From Streptomyces sp. XY006 (GTDB lineage Bacteria > Actinomycetota > Actinomycetes > Streptomycetales > Streptomycetaceae): a stretch of DNA of 64,000 bases. Position numbers and translations under genes: made by a program. The notes beneath the pieces are model-generated. The model ran no database searches. It saw nothing but the letters and a program-made list of their open reading frames with translations, and had not been told where the DNA came from. This document shows positions 8,349 through 17,363 of this stretch, in pieces; the stretch's first letter is position 1, and the number at the start of each line of letters is the position of its first letter. The stretch lies in the NCBI RefSeq assembly GCF_002237655.1, contig NZ_NOKT01000032.1, positions 39,558 to 103,557 of the forward strand, in the 5' to 3' direction.

Positions 8349-9041
8349 ATGTCCGGACTGATCGACACCACGGAGATGTATCTCCGCACCATCCTCGAGC
8401 TGGAGGAAGAGGGTGTGGTCCCCATGCGCGCCCGTATCGCCGAGCGGCTCGACCAGAGCGGCCCGACGGTGAGCCAGACCGTGGCGCGGATGGAGCGCGA
8501 CGGCCTGGTGTCCGTCGCCACCGACCGGCACCTGGAGCTCACGGACGAGGGCCGCCGCCTGGCCACGCGCGTGATGCGCAAGCACCGCCTCGCCGAGTGT
8601 CTGCTGGTGGACGTGATCGGTCTGGAGTGGGAGCAGGTGCACGCCGAGGCGTGCCGCTGGGAGCACGTGATGAGCGAGGCCGTGGAGCGCCGCGTCCTGG
8701 AGCTGCTGCGGCATCCGACGGAGTCGCCGTACGGCAACCCCATCCCGGGGCTGGAGGAGCTGGGCGAGAAGGACGGCGCCGACCCGTTCCTGGACGAGGG
8801 CATGGTGTCGCTGGCCAGCCTCGACCCGGGCACGGAGGGCAAGACGGTCGTGGTGCGCCGGATCGGCGAGCCGATCCAGACGGACGCGCAGCTGATGTAC
8901 ACGCTGCGGCGGGCGGGCGTGCAGCCCGGCTCGGTGGTGAGCGTGACGGAGTCGGCGGGCGGCGTGCTGGTGGGCAGCGGCGGCGAGGCGGCCGAACTGG
9001 AGTCGGACGTGGCCTCCCACGTGTTCGTGGCCAAGCCCTGA
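8349..9041 (+). CDS. dmdR1: Iron-dependent repressor, DtxR family
   Basis: 230 residues, the length of S. coelicolor DmdR1. The winged helix is at about 1-65 (TTEMYLRTILELEEEG, QSGPTVSQTVARMERDGLV), the metal/dimer domain at about 70-140 with the DtxR ligands M10, H79, C102, E105 and H106 all at the same numbers, and an SH3-like domain at about 160-230. With Fe2+ bound it represses siderophore and iron-uptake genes. ATG follows GAGGGGC. Its context (SIS gene before, antisense frame opposite) fits the dmdR1 locus. Confidence 0.95.
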   Translation: MSGLIDTTEMYLRTILELEEEGVVPMRARIAERLDQSGPTVSQTVARMERDGLVSVATDRHLELTDEGRRLATRVMRKHRLAECLLVDVIGLEWEQVHAEACRWEHVMSEAVERRVLELLRHPTESPYGNPIPGLEELGEKDGADPFLDEGMVSLASLDPGTEGKTVVVRRIGEPIQTDAQLMYTLRRAGVQPGSVVSVTESAGGVLVGSGGEAAELESDVASHVFVAKP

Positions 9042-9593
9042 GCCTGTCGAGTGCCGGTGCCGGAGGGGTGCTCGCGGCGTTGGCGTGATCCGTACCGCAT
9101 CCGGGGTCCAGTCCGTCGAATGGCAGCGCTCGTCCGCTTCCCGTGCGACGCTGTCGCGTGAGGCATATGACCTGAGGGGCTCTGGGCCGTGGCCTGACAG
9201 CGATGTCGCCCGGCCGGGGAGGGGGCGGGAGGATGTGCCGTTCGGACGGAGAGGGCCCCGGCGCCGTGCGGCGCCGGGGCCTGTCCTCCCCTGTGCTGAC
9301 CCGGAGCCCCGAGCTCTCAGGGTCATCCCCCGCGGACCGGTTTCCCCGAGCGGTCCGCCTCCCGCTGAAGATCTCCCCTCGGCAGCGGCGATCAATCCCC
9401 GAGGGCGGTCACTCGAATGAGGGGTGTTGTCCGCCGGAACCGCATCTTCGAAAGCGCATTCGATAGTCTGCGGGCGACGCAGGGCACGGGTTCACCGGGA
9501 CCCGGCACGACAGGCACGGCAGGCAGAACACGGTTCACAGGACCGTCCGGCCGCAGCGGCCGCGGTCCGCGCGAAGCTTGGGGGGTGCCAGAC
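9042..9593. other. Gene-free spacer between dmdR1 and the alpha/beta hydrolase
   Basis: 552 bases without a convincing gene. It holds the strong hairpin at 9254-9281 and, further on, the probable promoter and leader of the hydrolase. An in-frame ATG at 9417 extends the hydrolase frame by 59 residues, but that stretch has no domain and weaker coding character. Confidence 0.6.
9254..9281. terminator. Strong GC hairpin downstream of dmdR1
   Basis: A perfect 12-base stem (GGCCCCGGCGCC with GGCGCCGGGGCC) and a GTGC loop, 212 bases after the dmdR1 stop. Typical of Streptomyces terminators without a U-run; works in either direction by sequence. Confidence 0.75.
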
Positions 9594-10502
9594 ATGGCGC
9601 GACGCATCGACGTGACCGGGACGGGCGGCGTACGCCTCGCGGCCTGGGAGTTCGGCGACCCGCCCAAGACCGGTCCGGCGCAGGACGGGCCGGGCGCGGG
9701 GGAGGGACAGGGCGGGCGGTCCGGGGCCGGCGGCTCCCCGGGCGTGCTGTTACTGCACGGCCTCATGGGCCGTGCCTCGCACTGGGCGCCCACCGCCCGG
9801 TGGCTCTCCGGCCGGTACCGCGCGGTCGCCCTCGACCAGCGCGGCCACGGCCGCAGCGACAAGCCCCCACGGGGAGCCTTCACCCGGGACGCCTACGTCG
9901 ACGACGCCGAGGCCGCTCTGGAGCAGCTCGGCCTGGCCCCGGTCGTCCTCATCGGCCACGCCATGGGCGCGCTCACCGCCTGGCAGCTCGCCGCCCGGCG
10001 TCCGGACCTGGTCCGCGGGCTGATCATCTGCGACATGCGGGCCTCCGCACTCGGCGCCGCGTCGCAGCGCGAGTGGGCCCAGTGGTTCGCGTCCTGGCCG
10101 CTGCCCTTCGCCACGCTCGCCGACGTCCGCAAGTGGTTCGGCGAGGACGACCCCTGGGTGGAGCGGCCCAACCCGGCCCGCGGCGAGTTCTACGCCGAGG
10201 TGATGGCCGAGTCCCAGGACGGCTGGCGTCCCGTCTTCGAACCGGAGCAGATGCTCCGCTCCCGCGAGACCTGGGTGTACGACGCGCACTGGGAGGAGCT
10301 GGCCCAGGTGCGGTGCCCCGCCCTGGTGGTGCGCGGCCTCGACGGCGAACTGGGCCGCGCCGAGGCCCAGGAGATGGTCCGGGTCCTGCCGCGCGGCCAG
10401 TACGCGGAGGTCGCCGACGCCGGTCACCTCGTCCACTACGACCAGCCGGAGGCCTGGCGCGCGGCCATCGAGCCGTTCCTGGACTCGCTCGGCGACGACT
10501 GA
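9594..10502 (+). CDS. Alpha/beta hydrolase fold protein with Ala at the nucleophile; TTA codon
   Basis: 302 residues from the ATG at 9594 (GGGGGGTGCC upstream). The fold is clear: LLLHGLMGRASHW oxyanion loop, DQRGHGRSDKP, nucleophile elbow, VVRGLDGEL with the acid, and GHLVHYDQPEAW with the His. The elbow reads IGHAMGA, so the usual Ser is Ala and ordinary hydrolysis by a Ser triad is not possible. It may be a non-catalytic or cofactor-free lyase/oxygenase-type member. A TTA leucine codon lies in frame at 9750-9752, so translation should need the bldA tRNA. Confidence 0.88.
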   Translation: MARRIDVTGTGGVRLAAWEFGDPPKTGPAQDGPGAGEGQGGRSGAGGSPGVLLLHGLMGRASHWAPTARWLSGRYRAVALDQRGHGRSDKPPRGAFTRDAYVDDAEAALEQLGLAPVVLIGHAMGALTAWQLAARRPDLVRGLIICDMRASALGAASQREWAQWFASWPLPFATLADVRKWFGEDDPWVERPNPARGEFYAEVMAESQDGWRPVFEPEQMLRSRETWVYDAHWEELAQVRCPALVVRGLDGELGRAEAQEMVRVLPRGQYAEVADAGHLVHYDQPEAWRAAIEPFLDSLGDD

Positions 10503-10554
10503 GACCGCCCGGCGCCCGGCACCCGGACCCGCACGCCCGCCGCGACCGGCCCCG

Positions 10555-12147
10555 TCACCCCTTGCTGACCGCCTGGAGGATCTCCGGCAGCCGCCGGGCC
10601 GTGCGGGGAGCGGCCAGCCGCAGTCCCGCCGCCGTGAGCACCGCCCCGTACAGCGTGCCGGCGGGCAGCAGCAGCCAGGCGAAGTCGTCCCCGTCCGCGC
10701 TCACGTTCAGCCAGATCGCGAGCGCGATGACGGGCGCGCACAGCAGGGCCGCCCCGATCATCCCGCCGAAGACGGAGATCCAGGCGAGTCCGGTCTGCCC
10801 GGGGGCGACGTTCTTGTAGCCCTCCTGCGGGATGGAGTAGGGGAAGCGGGCGGAGGTCCACGCCCCGGTCGCGAGCATCGCGCCGAGCAGCGCGAACGAC
10901 AGCCCCAGCGCCTCGGGCAGCCGCGGCCAGTCGCCGAGCATGGCGGTCGTGAGGACGGTGACGAGCGCGGCGTACGGCAGGGTGATCAGCAGCAGCGCGT
11001 AGGCCCGGGCGCGCAGTTCGACGTAGGCGTCACGGGTGGAGGAGATCGTCGTCGCGACCATCCAGAACGCCGAGGAGTCCTGCCCGAACTGGTTGTACAT
11101 CTGGATGCCGAGCATGCCGGCCGCGAAGCACGCGAAGTACACGGACCCGGTGCCCTGCCAGGCGTTGAAGACCGGCACGATCAGCCCGATGGCCAGCGAG
11201 GTCACCCAGGCCGCCTTGGTCTTCGGGTCGCGCCACACATAACGCAGGCTGCGCTCCATCACCGTGCCCGTACGGCCGGGCGGCAGCAGTGCGGCGAGCC
11301 CGGTCGAGGACCGCTCGCGGGCGGCCGTGTCCGCCGTCGGCAGGGTCGAGCCGTCCGGCGAGGTCATCAGCCGGGTCAGATGCCGCGACCACACCGCGAG
11401 CAGCGCCGCCAGTGCGCCGGCGCTGAGCGCCAGTTGTGCGACGGCGCGTCCGTACGAGCCCTCGCTCACCGCGTGCACGGCGCCGATCGCCGAGGCGGGC
11501 GGCACCCACTGCAGCACGTCCCCCGCCGGGTCCAGCTCGCCCAGCCCCGACGCCCCGATCCGCTGGGCGCCGAAGTTGACGATCTGTGCCCCGATGGCGA
11601 TGACGAGCCCGCTCAGCACGGCGAGGTCGCGTCCCTTGCGGCTGGTCAGCAGCCGGACGTTGGCGGCGGCCACGGCCCGCGCGAGGGCCACGCACACCAG
11701 CAGCGCCAGTACGACGGCGACCACGCCCACCGCGAACGCGGCCCCGCCCCGCGCCACCGCGATCACCGAACCGGCCAGCAGGCACAGCGTGAACAGCGGC
11801 CCGATCCCCACCAGCGAGGCCGTGAGCAGCGCCCGCACCAGGGGCCGGGGCCGCAGCGGCAGCATCACCAGCCGGGTCGGATCGAGGGTCTCGTCACCGC
11901 TGGGGAAGAACAGCGGCATCACCGCCCAGCCGAGCCCCAGCACCGCCACCGCCGGCACCACCACCGACGCGGCGTGGGCGTGCCCGCGCAGCGCGATCAG
12001 GCCGATCAGCTGCAGCGCGGCGAACAGCAGGGCGAAGACGGCCGAGGTGATGTAGGCGGCCTTCCGCCCGCCGGACTGCCGCAGTCCGTTGCGCAGCAGC
12101 GACAGCTTCAGCCGGATGAAGACGGGGGTGAGGGCGCCGGCGCTCAC
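10555..12147 (-). CDS. ABC transporter permease, ABC-2 type
   Basis: 530 residues, highly hydrophobic with about 10-12 predicted membrane segments (for example AYITSAVFALLFAALQLIGL near residue 30 and VAVVLALLVCVALA near 145). No binding-protein or DNA-binding part is present. It overlaps the ATPase gene at 12144 by 4 bases and forms one exporter with it in the cytoplasmic membrane. The substrate is unknown; such two-gene exporters often handle small hydrophobic compounds or antibiotics. Confidence 0.88.
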   Translation of the reverse strand: MSAGALTPVFIRLKLSLLRNGLRQSGGRKAAYITSAVFALLFAALQLIGLIALRGHAHAASVVVPAVAVLGLGWAVMPLFFPSGDETLDPTRLVMLPLRPRPLVRALLTASLVGIGPLFTLCLLAGSVIAVARGGAAFAVGVVAVVLALLVCVALARAVAAANVRLLTSRKGRDLAVLSGLVIAIGAQIVNFGAQRIGASGLGELDPAGDVLQWVPPASAIGAVHAVSEGSYGRAVAQLALSAGALAALLAVWSRHLTRLMTSPDGSTLPTADTAARERSSTGLAALLPPGRTGTVMERSLRYVWRDPKTKAAWVTSLAIGLIVPVFNAWQGTGSVYFACFAAGMLGIQMYNQFGQDSSAFWMVATTISSTRDAYVELRARAYALLLITLPYAALVTVLTTAMLGDWPRLPEALGLSFALLGAMLATGAWTSARFPYSIPQEGYKNVAPGQTGLAWISVFGGMIGAALLCAPVIALAIWLNVSADGDDFAWLLLPAGTLYGAVLTAAGLRLAAPRTARRLPEILQAVSKG

Positions 12148-12917
12148 CGGGATCCGCCGCCCAGCCAGTCGAGGTCGGACCCGGCGTCCCGCCCCTGGGC
12201 GCCGACGAGTTCGAGGAACGCCCGCTGCAGCGACGGCGCGTCACCGCGCACCTCGGCGAGGGTGCCGGTGGCCCGGATGCGCCCGGCGGCCATCACCGCC
12301 ACCCAGTCGCACAGCGACTCGACGAGCTCCATGACGTGGGAGGAGAACACCACGGTGGCGCCCGAGGCGGTGTAGCGCTCCAGGACGCCCCGGATGGTCT
12401 GGGCAGAGACGGGGTCGACGCCCTCGAACGGCTCGTCCAGGAAGAGCACTTCGGGATTGTGGAGCAGGGCGGCGGCGAGACCGATCTTCTTGCGCATGCC
12501 GGTCGAGTAGTCGACGACGAGCTTGTGCTGGGCGCCGGCCAGGTCGAGGACGTCGAGGAGCTGGGTGGCCCGCTTGTCGACCTCGGCACCGGGCAGCCCG
12601 CGCAACCGGCCGGAATAGGCCAGCAGTTCCCGCCCGGACAGCCTCTCGAACAGCCGCAGCCCCTCCGGCAGCACCCCGATGCGGGCCTTCACCTCGACGG
12701 GATCGCGCCACACGTCGTGCCCGACGATCTCGACGGTCCCGTGGTCGGGCCGGAGCAGCCCGGTCACCATGGACAGCGTGGTGGTCTTCCCGGCCCCGTT
12801 CGGCCCGACGAGCCCGATGAACTTACCCGCGGGCAGCTCCAGATCGATCCCGGCGACAGCGACCTGCTGCCCGAACCGCTTCCAGAGCCCCTGCACACGC
12901 ACAGCGCTGGATCCCAC
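12144..12917 (-). CDS. ABC transporter ATP-binding protein
   Basis: 257 residues from a GTG at 12917 preceded by GAGGGAGGCGCG. The longer in-frame extension to 13019 crosses a dispersed intergenic repeat and is rejected. Walker A GPNGAGKTT is at about 38-46, the signature region YSTGMRKKIGLA at 137-148 (S-T-G-M rather than LSGGQ, usual in this ABC-2 subfamily), and Walker B VLFLDEP at 157-163. It powers the permease encoded immediately downstream. Confidence 0.92.
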   Translation of the reverse strand: MGSSAVRVQGLWKRFGQQVAVAGIDLELPAGKFIGLVGPNGAGKTTTLSMVTGLLRPDHGTVEIVGHDVWRDPVEVKARIGVLPEGLRLFERLSGRELLAYSGRLRGLPGAEVDKRATQLLDVLDLAGAQHKLVVDYSTGMRKKIGLAAALLHNPEVLFLDEPFEGVDPVSAQTIRGVLERYTASGATVVFSSHVMELVESLCDWVAVMAAGRIRATGTLAEVRGDAPSLQRAFLELVGAQGRDAGSDLDWLGGGSR

Positions 12918-12964
12918 CGCGCCTCCCTCCGTCACCTTGCACCCTACGGTTCCGGTGATGCCTC

Positions 12965-13018
12965 GGGGGCGCGGGGAACTGCGCGACCAACCACGGACGG
13001 CCCGCGGTCGCCACACCA
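12965..13018 (+). repeat. Dispersed intergenic repeat, copy A
   Basis: A roughly 54-base sequence starting GGGGGCGCGGGGAACTGCGC and ending in CGCCACACCA. A second copy in inverted orientation lies at 31846-31899. The GGGGCGCGGGGAACTGCGCG core is one I recognise as frequent between genes in Streptomyces chromosomes. Function unknown. Confidence 0.7.
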
Positions 13019-13043
13019 CGCAAAGGGGCAGACGAAGGGGCGC

Positions 13044-13721
13044 CTAACGATCCCTGCCGCACGCATAGGCCAACGGCGAGATCAACTCCTCCGCATCCGG
13101 CAGCCACCGATTGGCAGGCGTCGGCCGGCAGGCCCACTGCACGGCCCCACGGGACCCGAACCGCGTGGGCGGCGCGGCCACATACGCGCCCTCGCCCAGC
13201 ACCGTCAGATCCAGCGACGCCACCGACCACCCCAGCTTGCGCACCAGATCGGGCACCTTCACGGCGGCCCCCGGCAGCACGAAGAACTCCATCCGCCGGT
13301 CCGGCGTGAGCGTCACCGGCCCCAGCGTCAGCTCCATCCGCTCCATCCGCGCCAGCGCCAGGAACCCGGCGGTCTCCGGCACGGAGATCGCGTCGAACGT
13401 CCGCCCCGTCGGCAGCAGGATCGACGCCGTCGGCTGCTTCTGCCACATCCGCCGTGCGACCGTCGCGCTCCCCGTCGCCTGCGTCGCCCAGTCCGGACGC
13501 GCCGGGTGCGAGCCGGGTGCCGGACACGCGGCGTCACCGCACGAGCAGCGCTGACTTCCGTCGACGGCTTCCAGCCAGGTGCCCGGGAACACGTCCCAGT
13601 GCCGCTCCTCGGCGTAGCGGACGGCGGTCTCCAGCAGCGATTCCCCGCGCTGCTTCGGGATCTGAGCGGCTTCGGTGCCGGCGATCGTCTCTTCCACGAT
13701 GAACACAACTCTGGTCGTCAC
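13044..13721 (-). CDS. Bifunctional DNA primase/polymerase-like protein, N-terminal domain type
   Basis: 225 residues. The segment CSCGDAACPAPGSHPA near residue 59, after an RYAEERHWDVFPG motif, is characteristic of the prim-pol N-terminal domain widely annotated in Streptomyces; here it stands alone without a helicase part. It lacks an obvious full set of catalytic acidic residues, so polymerase activity is doubtful. The GTG at 13721 is used; another GTG at 13706 is possible and neither has a good ribosome site. It is divergent from the HTH/TPR regulator, with 291 bases between that show nothing else. Confidence 0.75.
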   Translation of the reverse strand: MTTRVVFIVEETIAGTEAAQIPKQRGESLLETAVRYAEERHWDVFPGTWLEAVDGSQRCSCGDAACPAPGSHPARPDWATQATGSATVARRMWQKQPTASILLPTGRTFDAISVPETAGFLALARMERMELTLGPVTLTPDRRMEFFVLPGAAVKVPDLVRKLGWSVASLDLTVLGEGAYVAAPPTRFGSRGAVQWACRPTPANRWLPDAEELISPLAYACGRDR

Positions 13722-14012
13722 CAGGGGTTACGCCCGCCGACGTGCGCGGGGAGGAGCACCTCGCCCGTGGCCGGGGCGCATGGGTGCATGTGCGGGGGCG
13801 CGCAGGAGGATCCATGGCCGGAGGTGGGTAGCCACGAGTGGGGCCGGCACCAGCCGTTACCCCGGCAATCCTCACATGCCTCGCATTTTCGCCTGGTCGG
13901 CGGGGCATTGATCTTCACGGCCGGATCCCTTCGCCGGGACGCGAGGGGCCCGGCCGCGGAAGACACGTCAACTCGGTGCGTGGGCAGGCACCGCAGCCAC
14001 AGGGGGTACGCC

Positions 14013-15398
14013 ATGGCCGCAAGGCCGCTCGTCGCCCGGCAGCCGAACGAACGGCTCCAGGCGCTCATCCAGGAAGCCGGTTGCTCCAACGCCGGCCTCG
14101 CCCGCCGGGTCAACATGTGCGGAGCCGAGCACGGACTCGACCTGCGCTACGACAAGACGTCCGTGGCGCGCTGGCTGCGCGGGCAGCAACCGCGGGGCAG
14201 GGCACCGGCGATCATCGCCGAGGCGCTGGGCCGCAAACTCGGCCGTACCGTCACGATCGACGAGATCGGCATGGCCAACGGCAAGAACCTCGCCTCGGGG
14301 GTCGGCCTGCAGTTCTCGCCGACGGTGCTGGGGGCCATCGAGCAGGTCTGCGAGCTGTGGCGCAGCGACGTGGGGCGGCGGGACTTCCTGTCCGGCTCCT
14401 CCGTCGCCGCGTCCGCGCTGGTCGAGCCCAGCCGCGACTGGCTGATCTCCGCGCCGGACTCGCAGGTGTCGCGGTCGGCCGGGCCGCGGGTCGGGCAGTC
14501 CGACGTCCAGGCCGTGCGGGCCATGACGCAGGCCCTGGTGGATCTCGACCACCAGTACGGCAGCGGGCATGTGCGCCCGGTGGTGGTGCACTACCTCAAC
14601 AGCGTGGTCTCCGGGCTGCTTGCGGGGTCGTACCGGGAGGCGGTCGGGCGGGATCTGTTCGCCGCGGTGGCGCGGCTGACGGAGCTGGCCGGGTACATGG
14701 CCGTGGACACGGGCCAGCCGGGGCTGGCGCAGCGCTACTACATCCAGGCCCTGCGGCTGGCGCAGGCCGCCGGGGACCGCGGCTACGGCGGTTACGTCCT
14801 CGCGGCCTCCATGAGCCATCTCGCCGCGCAGCTCGGGAACCCGCGGGAGATCGCGCAGTTGGCGCGGGCGGCGCAGGAGGGGGCGCGGGGGCGCGTCACG
14901 CCGCGCGCGGAGTCCATGTTCCACGCGGCGGAGGCGCGCGGGCACGCCCTGCTGGGCGACGCGCGCGCCGCCCAGGTCGCGGCCGGGCGCGCGGTGAGCG
15001 CCCTGGAGGCGGCCGACCCGGCCACCGGGGACGACCCGGCGTGGATCGCGCACTTCGACGAGGCGTATCTGGCCGACGAGTTGGCCCACTGCCACCGGGA
15101 CCTCGGGCAGGCCGAGGCGGCGGCGCGGTGCGCGCAGGAGTCGCTGGCGGGCCATCCGCGGAGCCGGGCCCGCCGCCGGGCCATCGGATATGTGTTGCTC
15201 GCCACAGCGCAGGTGCAGCAGCGCGAGATCGAGCAGGCGTGCAGCACCGGCATGAAGGCGGTCGAACTGCTGGAGGGCCTGCGCTCCAACCGCGGTGCCG
15301 AGTACCTGGAGGACTTCCAGCAGCGGCTGGAGCCGTACCGGGACGAGGCGGTGGTAAGGGAGTTCGGCGCGCGGCTCGACCTCCAGGCGGCGGCGTGA
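14013..15398 (+). CDS. HTH/TPR-type regulatory protein (NsdA-like architecture)
   Basis: 461 residues. The N-terminal 70 residues (NERLQALIQEAGCSNAGLAR and SVARWLRGQQPRGRAP) look like a degenerate helix-turn-helix; residues 180-450 are helical repeats of TPR type (QALRLAQAAGDRGYGGYVLA, AYLADELAHCHRDLGQAEAA). This layout is that of Streptomyces regulators such as NsdA, which affect sporulation and antibiotics, but I cannot say it is the orthologue. ATG at 14013 is preferred over a very long upstream frame that runs through other genes. Confidence 0.8.
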   Translation: MAARPLVARQPNERLQALIQEAGCSNAGLARRVNMCGAEHGLDLRYDKTSVARWLRGQQPRGRAPAIIAEALGRKLGRTVTIDEIGMANGKNLASGVGLQFSPTVLGAIEQVCELWRSDVGRRDFLSGSSVAASALVEPSRDWLISAPDSQVSRSAGPRVGQSDVQAVRAMTQALVDLDHQYGSGHVRPVVVHYLNSVVSGLLAGSYREAVGRDLFAAVARLTELAGYMAVDTGQPGLAQRYYIQALRLAQAAGDRGYGGYVLAASMSHLAAQLGNPREIAQLARAAQEGARGRVTPRAESMFHAAEARGHALLGDARAAQVAAGRAVSALEAADPATGDDPAWIAHFDEAYLADELAHCHRDLGQAEAAARCAQESLAGHPRSRARRRAIGYVLLATAQVQQREIEQACSTGMKAVELLEGLRSNRGAEYLEDFQQRLEPYRDEAVVREFGARLDLQAAA

Positions 15399-15598
15399 AC
15401 ACACGCTCCGCGCAGGCGTGAACATCCGGGAAACGGCCCCTTGACGGGCGGGAGGTGACGCGAAGGCGTGCCGTGACCCGGTTTTGTTGCCGCGCTCACA
15501 GGGCAGGAGGCCGCGCCCTGTGCTGCGTGGCACGGGGCTCAGGGGACCCGGTAGCGTGACCCGACGATTCACAAGGTCCCCCATTAGTAGGAGTCCCG

Positions 15599-17293
15599 GT
15601 GACGCAGAGTGGACAGGGCGAGGAGCCCTCGGCGCGCCCCGCGCGCGAAGGCATCGTGCTGCCCTCGGACGGTGGCGAACCCCTGCTGCCGGGGATGACG
15701 GGCGGACCCCGTGACGCTCCCGCGGGCCGCCGTCCCGCCGCGCCCCCGACGGGGCAGGCCCCCGCGGAGGGCCAGACCTGGGGCCTGCCGTGGGGTCCGG
15801 AGCAGCAGGCGGCCCCGCAGCCGGGCCAGACCTGGCAGTCCCCGCCGCCCCAGCAGTGGCACACGCCCGAGCAGCAGGCCTGGGACGGCCGGCAGCCCGC
15901 GGCCGGCCCGCAGGACCCGGGAGCGCTCCCGCAGCAGGACACCCGGCCGCCGCAGGCGTACGACCCGCAGGCGCAGCACGCCGCGTACGGCACCCCGCAA
16001 CCGCCGGAGGGCGCCTACGGCGCTCCCGGCGCCGGAGCCCCGCTGCCCCCGGAGGGCCCGCAGACCCCCGGCCCGTACGGCGCCGCCGGGGGAGCCCCCC
16101 TGCCGCCCGCCACGGACGCCTACGGGGCACCCGCCGCGGGCGGCATGCCGCCGGCCTCCGACGCGTACGGCTCTCCCGCCGGTGCGCACGGGCACGGTCC
16201 GGCAGGCGCCCCGCTGCCTCCCGCCGCCGACGAGGGGGCGACCCAGTACCTGCCGCCCGTCGCCGCGGACGGGGCCGCCGCGGCCACGCAGTACCTGCCG
16301 CCCGTCCCGGCGGCCGCCGACGAAGGGGCCACGCAGTACATACCCCCGGTCGGACCGGGGGCGCTGCCGCCCGAGTCGACCGCGGAGGACCCCGAGGCGA
16401 CGCGGTTCCTGGGCACCGGACCGCGCGCCGGCGCCGGACCGCTGCCGCCCTCCTCGAACCCGGACGCCGAGGCCACGCAGTACATCGCGCCGGTGTCCGG
16501 CGGCGCGGACCCGCAGCCGCCCGCCGAGTTCGGCCACCTCTTCCGCGACGACCAGGCCGCCGGCGCTCCCGCCGGGGCCACCCAGCAGCTGCCCCGCGTC
16601 GAGCAGCACCGGCCCCAGCCCTCCCACGGAGCCCCCGCCGCGGGCCGCTCCCGCGGCGGCCGGACCGGCTCGCGCGTCCCCCTGATCGCCGCCGTCGGCA
16701 TCGGCATAGCCGTCCTCGGCGTCGGCGCGGGCGCGCTGCTCGCCGGCGGGGGCGGCGACGACGACGCCGGCGACGACAACAAGACCGTGGCCGCCTCCGC
16801 GCCCGCGACGGAGGGCTCCGCCTCGCCCTCCGCCGACCCGGCCCGCGCCCAGGCCGTCGAGCTCGACAAGCTGCTCGCCGACAGCGGCGACAGCCGCAGC
16901 GCGGTGATCAACGCGGTGGCCGACGTCAAGGGCTGCGACAACCTCGCCCAGGCCGCCAAGGACCTGCGCGACGCGGCCAGGCAGCGCACCCAGCTGGTCA
17001 CCCGGCTCGGCGGCATCCAGGTCGACCGGCTGCCCGACCACGCCGCGCTCACCACCGCCCTCACCAAGGCGTGGCAGGCCTCCGCCTCCGCCGACAACCA
17101 CTACGCGGCCTGGGCCGACCAGACCGCCGGCAAGAAGGGCTGCAAGAAGGGCCAGGCCCGGGTCACCGGCCAGACCCAGGCCGGCAACCGGGCCAGTGGC
17201 GTCGCGAGCGCCGAGAAGGCCAAGGCGGCCACGCTGTGGAACAGCATCGCCAAGACGTACGGCCTGACCGAGCGCCAGCCGACACAGCTGTGA
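15599..17293 (+). CDS. Membrane protein with Pro/Ala-rich TQYLPPV repeats
   Basis: 564 residues from GTG 15599 (GTAGGAG upstream). Residues 1-350 are disordered and rich in Pro, Ala, Gly and Gln, and carry repeated ATQYLPPV, ATQYIPPV, ATRFLG, ATQYIAPV and ATQQLPRV motifs at about 218-330. One membrane segment (LIAAVGIGIAVLGVGAGALL, about 360-382) is followed by an outside domain of about 180 residues with two Cys-containing helices (VKGCDN, KKGCKKGQ). The Thr in each repeat could be a kinase target read by FHA domains. Specific family not recognised. Confidence 0.8.
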   Translation: MTQSGQGEEPSARPAREGIVLPSDGGEPLLPGMTGGPRDAPAGRRPAAPPTGQAPAEGQTWGLPWGPEQQAAPQPGQTWQSPPPQQWHTPEQQAWDGRQPAAGPQDPGALPQQDTRPPQAYDPQAQHAAYGTPQPPEGAYGAPGAGAPLPPEGPQTPGPYGAAGGAPLPPATDAYGAPAAGGMPPASDAYGSPAGAHGHGPAGAPLPPAADEGATQYLPPVAADGAAAATQYLPPVPAAADEGATQYIPPVGPGALPPESTAEDPEATRFLGTGPRAGAGPLPPSSNPDAEATQYIAPVSGGADPQPPAEFGHLFRDDQAAGAPAGATQQLPRVEQHRPQPSHGAPAAGRSRGGRTGSRVPLIAAVGIGIAVLGVGAGALLAGGGGDDDAGDDNKTVAASAPATEGSASPSADPARAQAVELDKLLADSGDSRSAVINAVADVKGCDNLAQAAKDLRDAARQRTQLVTRLGGIQVDRLPDHAALTTALTKAWQASASADNHYAAWADQTAGKKGCKKGQARVTGQTQAGNRASGVASAEKAKAATLWNSIAKTYGLTERQPTQL

Positions 17294-17305
17294 CGAGCCG
17301 GACAC

Positions 17306-17338
17306 TCCGACTCACTCGGACCATCCGAGTGAGTCGGA
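17306..17338. terminator. Bidirectional terminator
   Basis: A perfect 15-base stem (TCCGACTCACTCGGA with its complement) and a CCA loop, 13 bases after the stop of the TQYLPPV-repeat gene and 26 bases from the stop of the convergent binding-protein gene. It can serve both. Confidence 0.85.
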
Positions 17339-17363
17339 CCGGCGTGGGCCGCCAGGCGTCCGC

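Larger units (their letters stand above)
8184..9395 (-). other. Long reading frame antisense to dmdR1 (adm-like)
   Basis: A 403-codon open frame covers dmdR1 entirely on the other strand; another minus-strand frame (8144-9166) is also open. Antisense frames are common in GC-rich DNA, so openness alone proves nothing. It is listed because S. coelicolor dmdR1 was reported to overlap a real antiparallel gene, adm, affecting siderophore and antibiotic production. Which frame would correspond to adm here I cannot tell. Confidence 0.2.
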
